A stretch of 64,000 nt of DNA from Prototheca cutis (Eukaryota; Chlorophyta; Trebouxiophyceae; Chlorellales; Chlorellaceae). The stretch covers positions 60,551 to 124,550 of the forward strand of contig BCIH01000001.1 of assembly GCA_002897115.2 (NCBI GenBank). The letters are read 5' to 3'. Under the pieces are notes generated by a model. It worked only from the letters and a program-made list of their open reading frames with translations. It was not told the origin of the DNA and ran no database searches. Position numbers and translations under genes: made by a program. Below are positions 35,740 to 46,768 of the stretch, piece by piece (positions within the stretch are counted from its first letter, which is position 1; every line of letters begins with the position of its first letter).

Positions 35740-37875
35740 TCAGCCCAGTTCGACCAGGTACTCGGCTGCACCACCATCATCGCCGTTCTGGGACGGCGGG
35801 GAACCTGCCTTGGGCTTTGGGGTTCCGTGGGCCACCGTCGCCGGCTCGCTGGCCCTTCGCCGAGCCGTTTTCGAAGGCACTGCCAGCCGCCTTGGCCTTC
35901 CAGTAGTCCAGGTTTGGAAAGAGTGATTTGGCGTCGGCATCATGAATGATGACTTGTCGGTCCTCGGCATCCCTGGTATGTGTTGTTGAAATAGAGAGAG
36001 GTCGTGTGAGACCGGGTGTATTCCAAGTGTGCTTGGAGTGCGCACTGTGGTCTTTCGGGCAGCGTTAATCACCGTCTCGGAAATAAGCATCGCATTCCCC
36101 ATGCATCAAGAGGAGGCAGGCAGTTGTTGGGCAATGAAAGTGCTTTGCCCGCGCCTTTCTTCGTCCCGCCAAGCCTGCCAACCTCAAGAGAGCTGCCCAG
36201 GTGGCATCAGAGCGCAGCTTGGCTACGGAGCCCAGTATCCAAAGCGATCGCTTTGCCCGGGTGATTGCCACGTTCATCCGTCGGATGTCAGTGATGAAAC
36301 CTGCGAGGATGGGGTATTGATTCTGTTGTCGATGCCTCTGTGGCAGAGCAGCCCTGCCAAGGTGCCAAGCCCCAGGCATGGCTGGGTGGCGGGTGAACGG
36401 GTCGGTTGTTCCTTGGCCTCCAGCCCACAGGCAGATGAGCGAGTATTGATACGCCAATCCCCTTTAGAATGTCTACCAACCAAAAAAAAACCAACAGCAT
36501 ACCAAGGCCTCCGGTGGCGCCGGCCCTGACACAGGAGAAGATGATGACGTCCAGCTGCTTGCCCTGGAAAGAATCCACAGTCTCAATCATGACCTGGGCA
36601 TTGGCGGTGGTGTTGGGGTTGCCAGAAGCGAGAGTGGGAAAATTTCCCCCCTGCATCACAAATAAACCCCCACCACGACCTCCATGACTAACCTCCCCCC
36701 CCAACCGTCGAATCCTCACCTCGGCGGCGGCTGCCTTGCCGCAGATGGCTTGGAAAGTGCGGCGCAGGAGGGCCCGTTGCTCGCGGTATGGCGTGATGAC
36801 GCCCACAGTGGTGGGTCCCCGCAGACTCCCAGGGTCCGCTTTGGCTTGCGCAATCAAGAAGGCGCGGAGCTCCAGGAAAAGCGCGGCGGCGAGCTCGGCT
36901 TCCGCGAGGTTTGCCACAGACCCCGCCACGGATCTAGACCGTTGCTCCGTGCCCCGACTGACATCAAACACCACATAGGGTTTCATCAGCGGGTGGGCAT
37001 AGAACGGCTCCTCGGGCCGAGCCAGCACGCTGGGTGCGTCCTCGAGTCGGTTGCCATAAAAATACGCCGACGGGAACTGCGTGCGGGTGTTGGTTGGTGG
37101 CCGGTGCTAGCTGTTTGTTTTCAAGCTTGCAAACAGAGTGTACGGTTGCTGTTGTTGATGCTGCAGAAAGATGGTAATGCCATCCATGCACCCGCTGGGG
37201 CGGCCCGAAGCCAATGACAACTGTCAATGCTATGAAGCATAAAATCAGACTGCCAAGAACCCACCCAAGCACACCTGTCGGATGGCGGGGTGCATGCGGT
37301 ACTGCACGCTGAGCATGCTGACGGGTGCACCGCAGCGTTGAAGGCGTTCAAACAGCGACCTCTCCAGTTCCAGTTCCCGGCCCAGAGAAGATAAAACAGT
37401 CGCAGGGAGTTGCTGCGGGTCTCCCACAAGCACCACCCTGTCAGTTTGGCCGGTCGGCAGGGCTTGATCGGTTTATGAACGGATTGTAAGTCGGCGCTGC
37501 GGAGCAGCAGCCCGACTCTGGTTCGCTTTGTTTCGTGGCATGGACTGCCCCGTTAATGCTGGAATGCAGTCACCTTGTCACCCTCCTCATGCCACATTCA
37601 ATGCTCAACCTGTGGCTGGGCAGCCATAGGACCTGCCACACCACAGCCCTCCTCCCTCTCAACAGTCGCCCACCTCTCGGCGCCGAAACACAGTGGCTGG
37701 AGCGTGGCAATCTCACTCGCCTGCCCTGCCTCATCAATGAGCACTGTAGTGATGTGTGATTGGGGGCTTGGCATGCAAATGAACACCTGTTCCGGATGCA
37801 TGACATGACAACAAAGCAGGCTGTGCTCGTGCCAGGAGCGCGGATGACCAGGGCAGGGTGCACACAAGCTCTAAC

Positions 37876-37952
<77 letters not shown>

Positions 37953-40900
37953 AAAAAAACCCACCACCTAGCCCCGCCCCTTTCAGACAAACCTGTCCGA
38001 AAAGGAAATTTGGACGCCGCTTGCTGGAAAATCTTGCGTTGCGTCGAGGACAGCGTTGTAAAGACAAGCTCTGCCTCCAGGAGCAGGTTGATCTCAATGG
38101 CTTGCTCCGCCTGGGAGTAGTTGGCAAATGTGGCGGTCTTGGGTCGGCAGTGCACGACTTTGCTGTTTGCGTTGACTGGCCCTTGCCCTCCCCACCCTCC
38201 AAGCACACAAAAATGTGTTCATCCCCCATCACTGCACACCTCTCGGATGCGCCATTCTTCCTTCGCGCCCCAAACAAGGGTCCTGGCTGCCTCGAGTCGT
38301 TCGAGGTCCTGGCTGTACCGCAGCTGCACTCCGTGCCGATCCACCAGCCTCTGTTGATTGATCGATTCATTGTTGCGGGGGTGGGGGGTGGGCGCTGACA
38401 ATATATCCCGAGAGGACTCCACCCGATGCCCTGTGAAGAACATTCAAGAAGCAAACCCGCCATCCCGCACATGCAGCAACCCCGAATGCATCAACCCACC
38501 TTGGCATGTTCCAGTCGCTGCCCCTCATCGTCGGCAGCGTTCAGCCCAGCCTCCAGCGAATCAATCTCCCGCGCAATGTGCTGCCGCCGCATACTCAAGT
38601 CCGCATACCTTTTGATGGGTGGGTGGATACGCATGGGTAGCGGGTCACGGCGATCTTTTCTTCTCGTTTCCCGCCGCGAAGATTAGCACATACAAGCCCC
38701 GCCTCCCCCCCAATTCCTAATCCAACCTGTGCTGCCACTCGGCTTGGGACATGCCGCGGCACCTGTCCACGAGTGTGCCGATGGCCCGCTGCCTGACAGC
38801 TGGCGCAATAACATTGTCCAAGTCTGACCCCACCCGAACGACGTTGGGCCAGTACCGGCGGCCTGCAGAGGAAGACAGGGGGAGTTTGGAGTTGGGGGAT
38901 GTTCCTAGTGCCCACCCACCCACTCGCAGAGATCTGTTCAAAATTCAGGCCCCCCTCCCATCCATGCAGTCCACAGAAAAATAAAGAAACGTGCCACTGC
39001 CGTCGCAAAAGCCATCGCTCATGACGCGGGAGAGCAGCTCATCGCAGGCAGCATTGGAGGGCGTGGCGACAAGGAGTCGGGGCCGAGTCCTTGCCACCAC
39101 TGCCCCGAGCCCTTGCTCCAAATCAGCCGCAAGCGCCTGTACTGAGTGGCAGTTGTTGCTATTGATTTGGGGAGCAGAGCTCTGCCTTTTTTTCTCTCCA
39201 TTTGCATTTGCCCCAAGAGCGTCCAAGTGCTGGGTGGGTCACCAACAGATAGGGGCTGTCACCGCCATGCAAGCAACCCACAAGCACCGCTTCCTTCATC
39301 TCCCCTCCCCTCCGCCAAAAAAGCACCCTCCCACCTCGACGATGTTGCTGCCTGCATTGTTGAGCGTGCTGGGCTTGAGCGGCAGTACCGGCATCGCCGC
39401 TGTCTTGCCCATGGCTGTGGCGATCAGACCATCAAAGTACGATTGGTATGCTACGAGGTGCCAGACATTGAGAACTCCCACCACGGTGTGTGTCTTGCCC
39501 GTACCAGGGGGGCCCTGGATCAGTGTGAATGGTAGTGTGGGTGGGGGGCCGGGGGATGATCCCGGCCCGCCATCCTGTTGCGGCTGCTGCGATGGCGGCG
39601 GTTTGACTGAGGCCAAGGAGGCGGCACCTAGGTGGCATGCCGCCATCTGCATGGGTGGATGAATGAATGTATGGGGGTAGTGGTAGGATAATTTCTTGAT
39701 GACAACAAGGCAGTGTCATACAGGCTCATACGCAATGAAATCGATCGATCGATCGATCGATCGATCCACCGCACACAGCAGCAGAAGCATTCACAACCCC
39801 TGGTTCTTCAACCACAAAAAAGAAGAGCCACAATGAAACATTCACACGAACCTCAATGGCAACAAGCTGGCTGTGATCGTAAAGCTTTTGCAGGTGCTGG
39901 ATAAACGGCGGCGTCCGAGCCGCCTCGGGCCAAAGTCGCTGCCTCATTTTCTGTTGTAGAGATGGAACCCAGAGGAGGGGCTGGCTTCAGTCTTCATTGG
40001 TCAGACAGCGATTGCCAAACGTGGATGCTTGACACATAAAAAAAAAAACACCCGCCTGCAACTTGCGCCAGGCCAGGAACAGCATCGCCACCATTCCAAC
40101 CGTCCTTCCCTTGCCCAAACCCTCTGTTGTTAAGTTGGCCCCTCTCAAAAAAGGAAAAAAACAATCTCCACTCCAAAAATCACACTCACGGGGTCGGCAT
40201 AGGCCCTCGCAGGCCCCTGCAGGAGGCTCGGCCGCAAAACAAAGGGCAGCAGACCCTCCGACATGTTCCCTGCCTTGTGCACAGCATCGAATTCGCGGCG
40301 TTGACTGACGAGCGGCTTGCCCGGCACGAGCCACCACGCCTGGCGCGACCCCGCCGAGGCGCACAGCGTGCGCAGCGTGGCGCTGCAGGGGCCTGTGTCG
40401 GAATGGGCGTGTCCCTCGCAGGCCGCATGCACGGTGAGCTCGACGTCCGCGCCGCCTCGCCCGCTCACAAACAGCCCCGCCACCACACAGCCGCCACGGC
40501 CACCGCCGGGTTTCGGTGGTGGGCGGCCTGTGCTGGGTTTTGTTGACCCTGGAAATGGCGGTGGTGTTCCTGATGTTGGCCGGGTCGTCACGGCTGTTGG
40601 GGCCGCCGCCGAGTCTCGGCCTTGTCCACGATCTTGGTCCGGCCGAGGGCGCTTGGCGGCGGGCGGCGCGTCGCATGAGCCGCAACTCTCGGAAGACTGC
40701 GCGTCATCGGCTGGGCCATCGGCAACTGATGGACACTGGCTCGTGGGTTGAGTTCCTGCTTCTAAAGCGTTGGCTGTACTAGGGCCATCCGAGGGTCTTG
40801 TGACGGCGGCTTCGGGTGCTGCTTCCACGGCAGCAGCGCCGCCGCTTCGATCATGATCTCGCCAGCCATCGGCCCATTGCAGGGGCCGTCCCCGGGGCGG

Positions 40901-41281
40901 TGGGGTGCCGCCCATGCTGAGCACGCCTACCCTGCCTGCACCGGCGGCATAGCGAAGATCTTCAGCCGGAGCAGGTCCGCCAGCCCGTGGGCGCAGGCGC
41001 ACTCGGACCCAGCCGGCGCCCTGGGCCTCCACGGAGATGATGTTCACCGGCCATCCGACGCCCGCACCACATGCTTCGGCCCAGTCGGCCCTGACGGATT
41101 CACGAGCTTCAGCCAGAACCAGCGGTTCCAGGCACAAAACGTATTCAGCCGGGGACCCAAATTCCAGTGGGATATGGGTGGGAGGTGCGGGGCAGGCCGC
41201 CGCGCACGCCGCATGCCACAGCTGTCCGCCCAGCACTTCCTTGTCAAACCTGGCACGATCATTGTTCGAGACGTGCGTGCA

Positions 41282-41372
<91 letters not shown>

Positions 41373-41852
41373 CATGAGTGCGCAGGGTCCATGACAACAT
41401 GGCTGCGTCATGGCAGAGCAGGCCCGTCCTGCAGCGGCGTCTGGGTGGATTCTCCACCTTACCAACGCACGCAATCCACATACCGATGTGGCGTCAGCAC
41501 AGGCAGGGTCTTGCGCGAGGGCCGCGTTGTGGGGGTCTTGTATGCCTCCGACTTGCCGCCGGCTTGCGACCCGGGGCCCCCCGGGAGCATGGGGGAGGCT
41601 GCCGACAGTGGCGAGCGCCTCGTCAAGGCCGGATCAGATCCATGCAGTTCACCGCGGGCTGGGCCACGCCGATCCCAGCGATCCCCTTGTCATGTGTATC
41701 CCAACATGCTTCGATGTCTGTGTCTGCCAATGAAGTACTGGCTCTGTGACTCACAGCGACTGGATGTCTAAAATTTGGGCTGGGCTGGGGATGCGCTCGT
41801 GGTCGCAGCTCTCGGCGACAAGCAGCCCCAGAAATTTTGGACGAAAATCCAT
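35740..41852 (-). CDS. SEN1/senataxin-like superfamily 1 RNA/DNA helicase
   Basis: A gene of about fifteen exons running from a tentative start at 41852 (MDFRPKFLG, exon ending in a good gtgagt donor) to TGA 35740-35742. Early exons carry the SEN1-type N-terminal motif (PLEFGSPAEYVLCLEPLVLAE). Helicase motifs follow in order: Walker A QGPPGTGKTHT (about 39490-39520), motif Ia LVATPSNAACDELLSRV, motif II LIDEAGQASE (about 37720-37750), motif III VVLVGDPQQLPATV, motif IV QYRMHPAIR, motif V VDSFQGKQLDVIIFS (about 36555-36600) and motif VI RRMNVAITRAKR (about 36250-36285). SEN1/senataxin proteins unwind RNA:DNA hybrids and act in transcription termination. Introns hold a (GT)n tract, a (ATCG)n tract and a very long C-run. 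The SF1 core is certain; exact exon borders and the 5' end are not. Confidence 0.87.
37878..37959 (+). repeat. Long poly-C tract followed by nine A
   Basis: About 70 C with a single ACC interruption near 37918, then A9, inside an intron of the SEN1-like gene (sense strand: T9 then G-run). Length may be unreliable in the assembly. Confidence 0.85.
39740..39766 (+). repeat. Tetranucleotide (ATCG)n microsatellite
   Basis: About six tandem copies of the self-complementary unit atcg lie within an intron of the SEN1-like gene. Confidence 0.85.
41287..41371 (+). repeat. (GT)n microsatellite in a SEN1-like intron
   Basis: About 42 tandem GT units. On the sense (minus) strand this is a (CA)n tract shortly upstream of the acceptor for the exon starting RFDKEVLGGQLW. 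It produces spurious His/Thr and Cys/Val reading frames. Confidence 0.9.
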
Positions 41853-42628
41853 CACCCTGCCAGAAAAAGGCGCTTGCCCCATCACCCTTGAGAACCCTCC
41901 TCTTCTCCATATCACTGGGTCATGAGGCGTGCACATGCGCCACAATCAATCAGCTGGCAGTATGGGGAGGAAGTTGTCCAGGTATCACGCCCCAACCCAC
42001 CACACACAGCGGTGCCAAGTGGGCATGAAAAGCGAAATCCAATCGCCAACAAGATCACAGCAAATCCTGTGAGACAGCATCTTATCAAATGACACAGAAG
42101 AGAAACCCCAACGTCTTGCACAAGGGCATGGACTTGTGTATCCCACCAAGTCTGGGACATAGGGTGGGCAGTTCAACGAGTGCCCTGCGTCACCTTTTGA
42201 GCCCAATGGGGTAAAAAATTGGACGACTGTCGGTGAATCAGATACAGAGCAGATTTTGAGAATTAGCCTGCGGTGGGATGATCGGATGGAAATTTCTGGT
42301 TGGTTGTGGTCCTTGTGGCCAGGACACCCCGGAACCCCTGGGGTCCCCGCGGCAGCGCCATTCGGCCGATGCGACAAGATCCGTCGGCCCTCATCAAAAC
42401 TCAATCGAGCAGATTTTTTCGACACCGGCCCGGCCACAGGCCGCGCTCAAAGCCGGCAGTTCCATTCCTGGTGTTATTGGCATTTCGTTGGCAGGACAGG
42501 AGTTGCTAGCGGTTGCTGACACCGCCATGCCCGTCCTGCCCCGCTAGACCCTGTCTCCCGACCAGGCCCGCGCGACTCCGTCCTGGCTTCCGCTGCACGC
42601 CCGACTTTGCGCCAGAGCCTGAGGCGCC
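41853..42628. other. Divergent upstream region between SEN1-like and PLAC8 genes
   Basis: 776 bp between the tentative SEN1-like start and the PLAC8 start. It presumably holds both promoters. No coding or RNA gene was recognised. Confidence 0.4.
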
Positions 42629-45322
42629 ATGGCGGTGGTTGTCAATTGCGTCAAAAACTGGGCGTGCGCCAGCGTGTGCACGAGCTGGAGCAACACCGAC
42701 CGCATCAAGGAGCTCTCCCCCATCCGGCATTCCGACTTCCGCGACCACCGCCCCGTCCCACTGGCCGAGATTTACGAGACCTACAAGGATGTAGTCCACG
42801 AGGGCAAATGGACCATGGGCCTGCTGGAGATGTGGTGCGTGGGCCGAGTTTCTGTCCTTTCCCTGGATTGACCCTTTCGGGAGGGGGGGGTTTGCTTGGG
42901 GCGACAGAGCGGTTTGTGGGACCTCACAAAATATTATCCTCACAAGCTCATGGGCCGTGCCCCACACCCAACCTCAGGTTTTGGAAGAACAAGGCGGTCA
43001 AGTCGTCGGTGCACATCCCCTGCTGGGACTCATTCAAGTGGAACCCCCTGAAGTGGCGCGGCGCTTGCATGGGCCGGTGAGCTTGCTTGCTGGGTGGCTG
43101 GTCGGGCTCCAAGCAATAGTTCATTCATGTCACGCGGTTACCACCCTTTCTTCTGCATACAAGCAAGACCCCCACTTCAAGCACCCGCAGATCGTGCGAG
43201 GAGTGTTACTGGACAGGACTGAGACAGACGAGGTGGTCCCGAGCCGTCTACGCGGCCAATCTCGGTCGCGAGTATGTGTTCCCGTACCAGAACATTGGCC
43301 ACCGCAGCTACAAGTCCGACATTAAGGCCCTGTGCTGGTGCGTTAGGTCGTGGATGTCTTGCTGGGGCATCTGGGCGAGGGGGGGGGGGGGGGGGGCATG
43401 AGCGTGCTGAATGCAGAGGTTGACAAATGCATCTCCGGGGCTCAGGAGAGTGAGCCCTCATGAGCCAGTGGTGACGCTGGCCAGGACTGCATTCAGAGGT
43501 GCCGTGCACCCTTCAGCTTCCTTTGCAAATCTGCTCAAATCAAAATCCGGATCCTCCGACTACAATCATCCACAGGATGTACTGTCTGATGGGCTGTGTG
43601 TTTGGCTGCGGCATCGGGCAGATTTTCTCACTCTGCGGCAACTTCATGTTCAATTTTGCGGCAATCTACAGCTGCCACGCACGCGAGAAGCTGCGCAGGT
43701 GCGTCCGGTCGGGTTTCGTTAGAGGTCTCAATGGTTGGCGGAGGTGTGCATTGTGCATGGTGGTGGGGGGGGGGGATACGACTAATCTATTGACGATCAT
43801 TGCGCCGTGACTCGCCCTCTCAACTCAGCTCAACCTGCGCTCTGCAGACGGTACAAGCTGCCATCGACATTTGGCTTGCCGCCCGGCATCGACGACTGTC
43901 TGGGTGCGCAGAGAATTGGCAGGGCAATGCTTCTTGTGGGCCTCTTTCTGTTTGTTATTTGTATTTTGTGTGTGTGTGTGTGTGTTGGCTTTCGGGGGGG
44001 GGGGGGGGGGGGCATGGACACGGCGTGGACAGCCACACACCCTTTGAGTATGGGCCGGTGGTTGGGCAGTCAAGTGGACTCTGCCGACCCATTAGAAAGA
44101 GAGAAAGCACTTGTGCCTTTGACGTGCCATTACTCCTGCGCATGGGAACAAGGCAACAATGGAAACACTTTGCCCATTTCACTTCCCCACTCTTATGCAG
44201 TGCACTTTCTCTGTTTCTACTGCGCGAGTCACCAGTAAGCAAGACATGGTTGGACGTGGAGGACTGTTTCTCTTGGAGCTGTTGTGGTCATTTTAGGGTT
44301 GCACTTGATGGGCCACTGGTGCTGCTGTGCATTTGCTGTTGAATGTCCTAGATGCACTGATCCATCTGATGCCGGCCCCCCCCCCCCCCCCCCCCNNNNN
44401 NNNNNNNNNNNNNNNNNNNNNNNNNNNNNNNNNNNNNNNNNNNNNNNNNNNNNNNNNNNNNNNNNNNNNNNNNNNNNNNNNNNNNNNNNNNNNNNNNNNN
44501 NNNNNNNNNNNNNNNNNNNNNNNNNNNNNNNNNNNNNNNNNNNNNNNNNNNNNNNNNNNNNNNNNNNNNNNNNNNNNNNNNNNNNNNNNNNNNNNNNNNN
44601 NNNNNNNNNNNNNNNNNNNNNNNNNNNNNNNNNNNNNNNNNNNNNNNNNNNNNNNNNNNNNNNNNNNNNNNNNNNNNNNNNNNNNNNNNNNNNNNNNNNN
44701 NNNNNNNNNNNNNNNNNNNNNNNNNNNNNNNNNNNNNNNNNNNNNNNNNNNNNNNNNNNNNNNNNNNNNNNNNNNNNNNNNNNNNNNNNNNNNNNNNNNN
44801 NNNNNNNNNNNNNNNNNNNNGGGGGGGGGGGGGGGGGGGGGGGGGGTTCTGCATCTGCATGCCTGTCTAGCGGAGCGATGAAGATGCTTGCATGCCTGCT
44901 TGGTGCAACTACCATCCCGGAAAGACGCCTGCCCACTGACATTTGTGAACAGCTGGGATCTTGCCCTACATTCATACAAAGACGCCGGCGACGATCAAGC
45001 AATCCCGCAAACCCTATGACGAAACACAATGACAATGAACTCACAGGCGGCGAAGAATGCGGCGCTGCGGATGACGGGGCAGGATGTTGACAATGGGGAG
45101 TCCACAGTTTCTGACAGTTCTGGCACCCGTTTTGGCTGGGTCAACTACCCCGCGGGGGGACCGCCATCCCAGGTCATGTCCCGGGACAGCCCCTCGACGC
45201 AGCCAGACGTCGAGATGGTGCCACGGGGCCCGGATGGCAAGCCGGACTGGGAGGCGCTGCAGCCGGAGCTGGAACTGCACCACGAGCAGACGCTGACACG
45301 GTCCTGGAGTCTGGCGTACTAG
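42629..45322 (+). CDS. PLAC8-family cysteine-rich protein
   Basis: Exons join in phase: 42629-42834, 42978-43076, 43191-43337, 43576-43698, 43848-43903 and 44201-44234. A final exon starts at 45047 and ends at TAG 45320-45322. PLAC8 features: a Cys-rich hydrophobic segment (MYCLMGCVFGCGIGQIFSLC), then the conserved HAREKLRRRYKLP..GIDDCL and the CxxC-type end HFLCFYCASHQ. The C-terminal exon is polar (TGQDVDNGESTVSDS). PLAC8 proteins are small membrane proteins linked to cell size and metal resistance in plants. The segment before 45047 leaves phase 2, but the final exon reads in phase 0, so one exon is missing, most simply inside the 425-base gap. The N-terminal ~130 residues are longer than in typical PLAC8 proteins. 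Confidence 0.78.
44396..44820. other. Assembly gap (425 N) flanked by C-run and G-run
   Basis: A run of C (about 44377-44395) precedes the gap and a run of 26 G (44821-44846) follows it. Reading frames that cross the gap are artefacts. It lies in the last intron region of the PLAC8 gene. Confidence 0.98.
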
Positions 45323-45636
45323 CCGTTGTTGGTGGCCTGGTCTATGTTGCAGGAAACCCCTGCGCCGACATTCCAGAAACACGCTGTCCGTTCCCGCACT
45401 GATGAAAGAAAGAAACCTGCTCAGACGGATTTTCTGCGCGCTGTTTGCTGTTGACTCCCAAAGGCTTGTCTGTTTTTTGCAGATGCCAGTATCCTCTTTG
45501 CATGTGATATCACCAGGTTAGTTGTGACATGTAAACAGCTGGACACTTTGTTCTCCCGAGAGTGCTGGGGAGCTGAAAGGGAGGCTGAATGTGTGCCCAG
45601 CACAGCCAACTGCGGTCGGATCGATTTCCCCGGGCC
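45323..45636. other. Intergenic between PLAC8 gene and element copy B
   Basis: Presumed 3' UTR of the PLAC8 gene and element-flanking DNA. No recognisable gene. Confidence 0.4.
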
Positions 45637-45979
45637 CAACGATTCCCGAAAATCCCTCCCAGGCCCTCCGGTGCACCACCCGCGCAGCACCCCCTCGTAC
45701 GACCGCGCGAAAATATTTATTCCACACCAAAAATCCAGTCCCGGAACAGGGTGGGCCCAGAAAGGAGCGCGTTCGTGGACAATCGGCCTTCGACGCTCGG
45801 CGGCTGCGCAGCTCCGGGGGACGGGGCCACCAAGCCGCGCGTGCAGGCCCTTGAAGCGCCTGTTAACTCCAGAAATCAAGATAATGAAGCTATTTCGGGG
45901 ATTGAGGATACAAATGGGAGTTGTAACTCTGCGATTATGCCGGTTTCTCGTTCGGCGCCCTGCTCGACGTCACCTGCAG

Positions 45980-46709
45980 CTACAAATGGAGGAAGGATGC
46001 GTTTGATGTGTACATTATGAGGTACATGGCCATGGACAAATCCATCAAGGACGTCATTGCCTGCACAGGGCACCAGCCCAGCAGGATTGTCGTGTTCATG
46101 GGCAATGCCAGCTTCAGGCACAACTCGCCCGATCATCCTCCGAGCCTGGGGTGGCGCCGCTGGGCCAAGCGCATGCGGGAGGCGCACGGACTGTTGGTGA
46201 TAGAGGTCGACGAGTTCCGCACATCGCAGGCGCGCGCTGGGGGGTTGTGCACGTGTGGGGGTGTCTTGTGGGTGCCGGGTTGGATGGGTGTGGGCAGTGG
46301 GCTGGGCGAGCAGGTGCCTGGCGAGGTTGGAGCAGGGCAGGTGCATGCATGCTCAGACACACAATGTCGACGGGCTGCTGGTCACGCCGATCCCAAACGC
46401 ACAACGCCGCAGATCTGTTCGGCATGCGAGGCGCATATGCGCCTGGGTGGATGCAGCACCGCCCGGAACAAGTACGCCATCCTCAAATGCGACCGTTGTG
46501 GCGTGGTGTGGAACCGTGACGTCAACGCCGCGCGGAACATCCGCCACCTGGGGGAGGCGCTGGTCCTGACCGGCAAGAGGCCACCGCCCTTCGATCGCAA
46601 AACCAAGGCCTCCCCCCCTGCACATCCCCTGCCTCCCGGGCGCTCCACCTGGTATGATTTCATCACCAAGATACTCCGCTGGCTTTGGCCTGCGGAACAG
46701 CACCATTGA
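45980..46709 (+). CDS. TnpB/Fanzor-like RNA-guided nuclease, C-terminal part
   Basis: After an acceptor-like ctgcag (45974-45979) the frame reads YKWRKDAFDVYIMRYMAMDK, then IVVFMGNASFRHNS, RRWAKRMREAHGLLVIEVDEFRTSQ, the zinc finger ICSACEAHM...LKCDRC, and VVWNRDVNAARNIRHLG with the RuvC-III Asp, ending WPAEQHH at TGA 46707-46709. This order (Glu-containing DEFRTS, CxxC, CxxC, NRDVNAARN) is that of TnpB/Fanzor nucleases, which cut DNA guided by an omega-RNA. A GC-AG intron 46230-46412 (TCGCAG|gcgcgc...gccgcag|ATC) would join DEFRTSQ directly to ICSAC as in relatives. It is 183 nt and open, so read-through is also possible. No RuvC-I GxDPG motif or N-terminal region is visible upstream to 45323, so the gene is probably truncated. 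Confidence 0.68.
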
Positions 46710-46768
46710 ACACGTGCTGTGAGGCCAGTTTTTCCTGGATTACCCTCGCGGATCTCTTGTGAGGTCTG
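46641..46768 (+). ncRNA. Candidate omega-RNA scaffold of copy B (prediction)
   Basis: 46641-46757 is identical to the reverse complement of 27125-27241 in copy A, spanning the last ~23 codons, stop and ~48 non-coding bases. The preceding ~93 bp differ at about 17 positions. A scaffold overlapping the nuclease 3' end, with the guide taken from the right flank (about 46758 onward), is the arrangement described for TnpB and Fanzor loci. The RNA itself is not demonstrated. Confidence 0.4.

Larger units (their letters stand above)
45637..46768 (+). mobile_element. Fanzor/TnpB-like mobile element, copy B
   Basis: The copy starts where similarity to copy A begins (CAACGATTCCCGA, about 45638) and ends shortly after ...GCGGATCTCT (46757), where the two flanks diverge. 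Block 1 (about 45637-45960) is shared with copy A at high identity. In one frame it gives conserved residues (PPRPSGAPPAQHPLV, NRPSTxGGCAA), though the reverse strand is also open. Then come a Fanzor-like coding segment and the shared 3' end. At ~1.1 kb it is too short for a complete Fanzor gene, so it is probably an internally deleted or 5'-truncated copy. Confidence 0.62.

Noticed and set aside
39740..39766. Tandem repeat as CRISPR or telomere
   Set aside because: It is a simple tetranucleotide microsatellite with no spacers, and no CRISPR-like array was seen anywhere in the window.
41259..41481. His/Thr and Cys/Val repeat proteins
   Set aside because: They are translations of the (GT)n/(CA)n microsatellite inside a SEN1-like intron.
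44229..45090. Long open frames of ~170-270 codons across 44284-45090 on both strands
   Set aside because: They consist mainly of translated N from the assembly gap and adjoining poly-C/poly-G.
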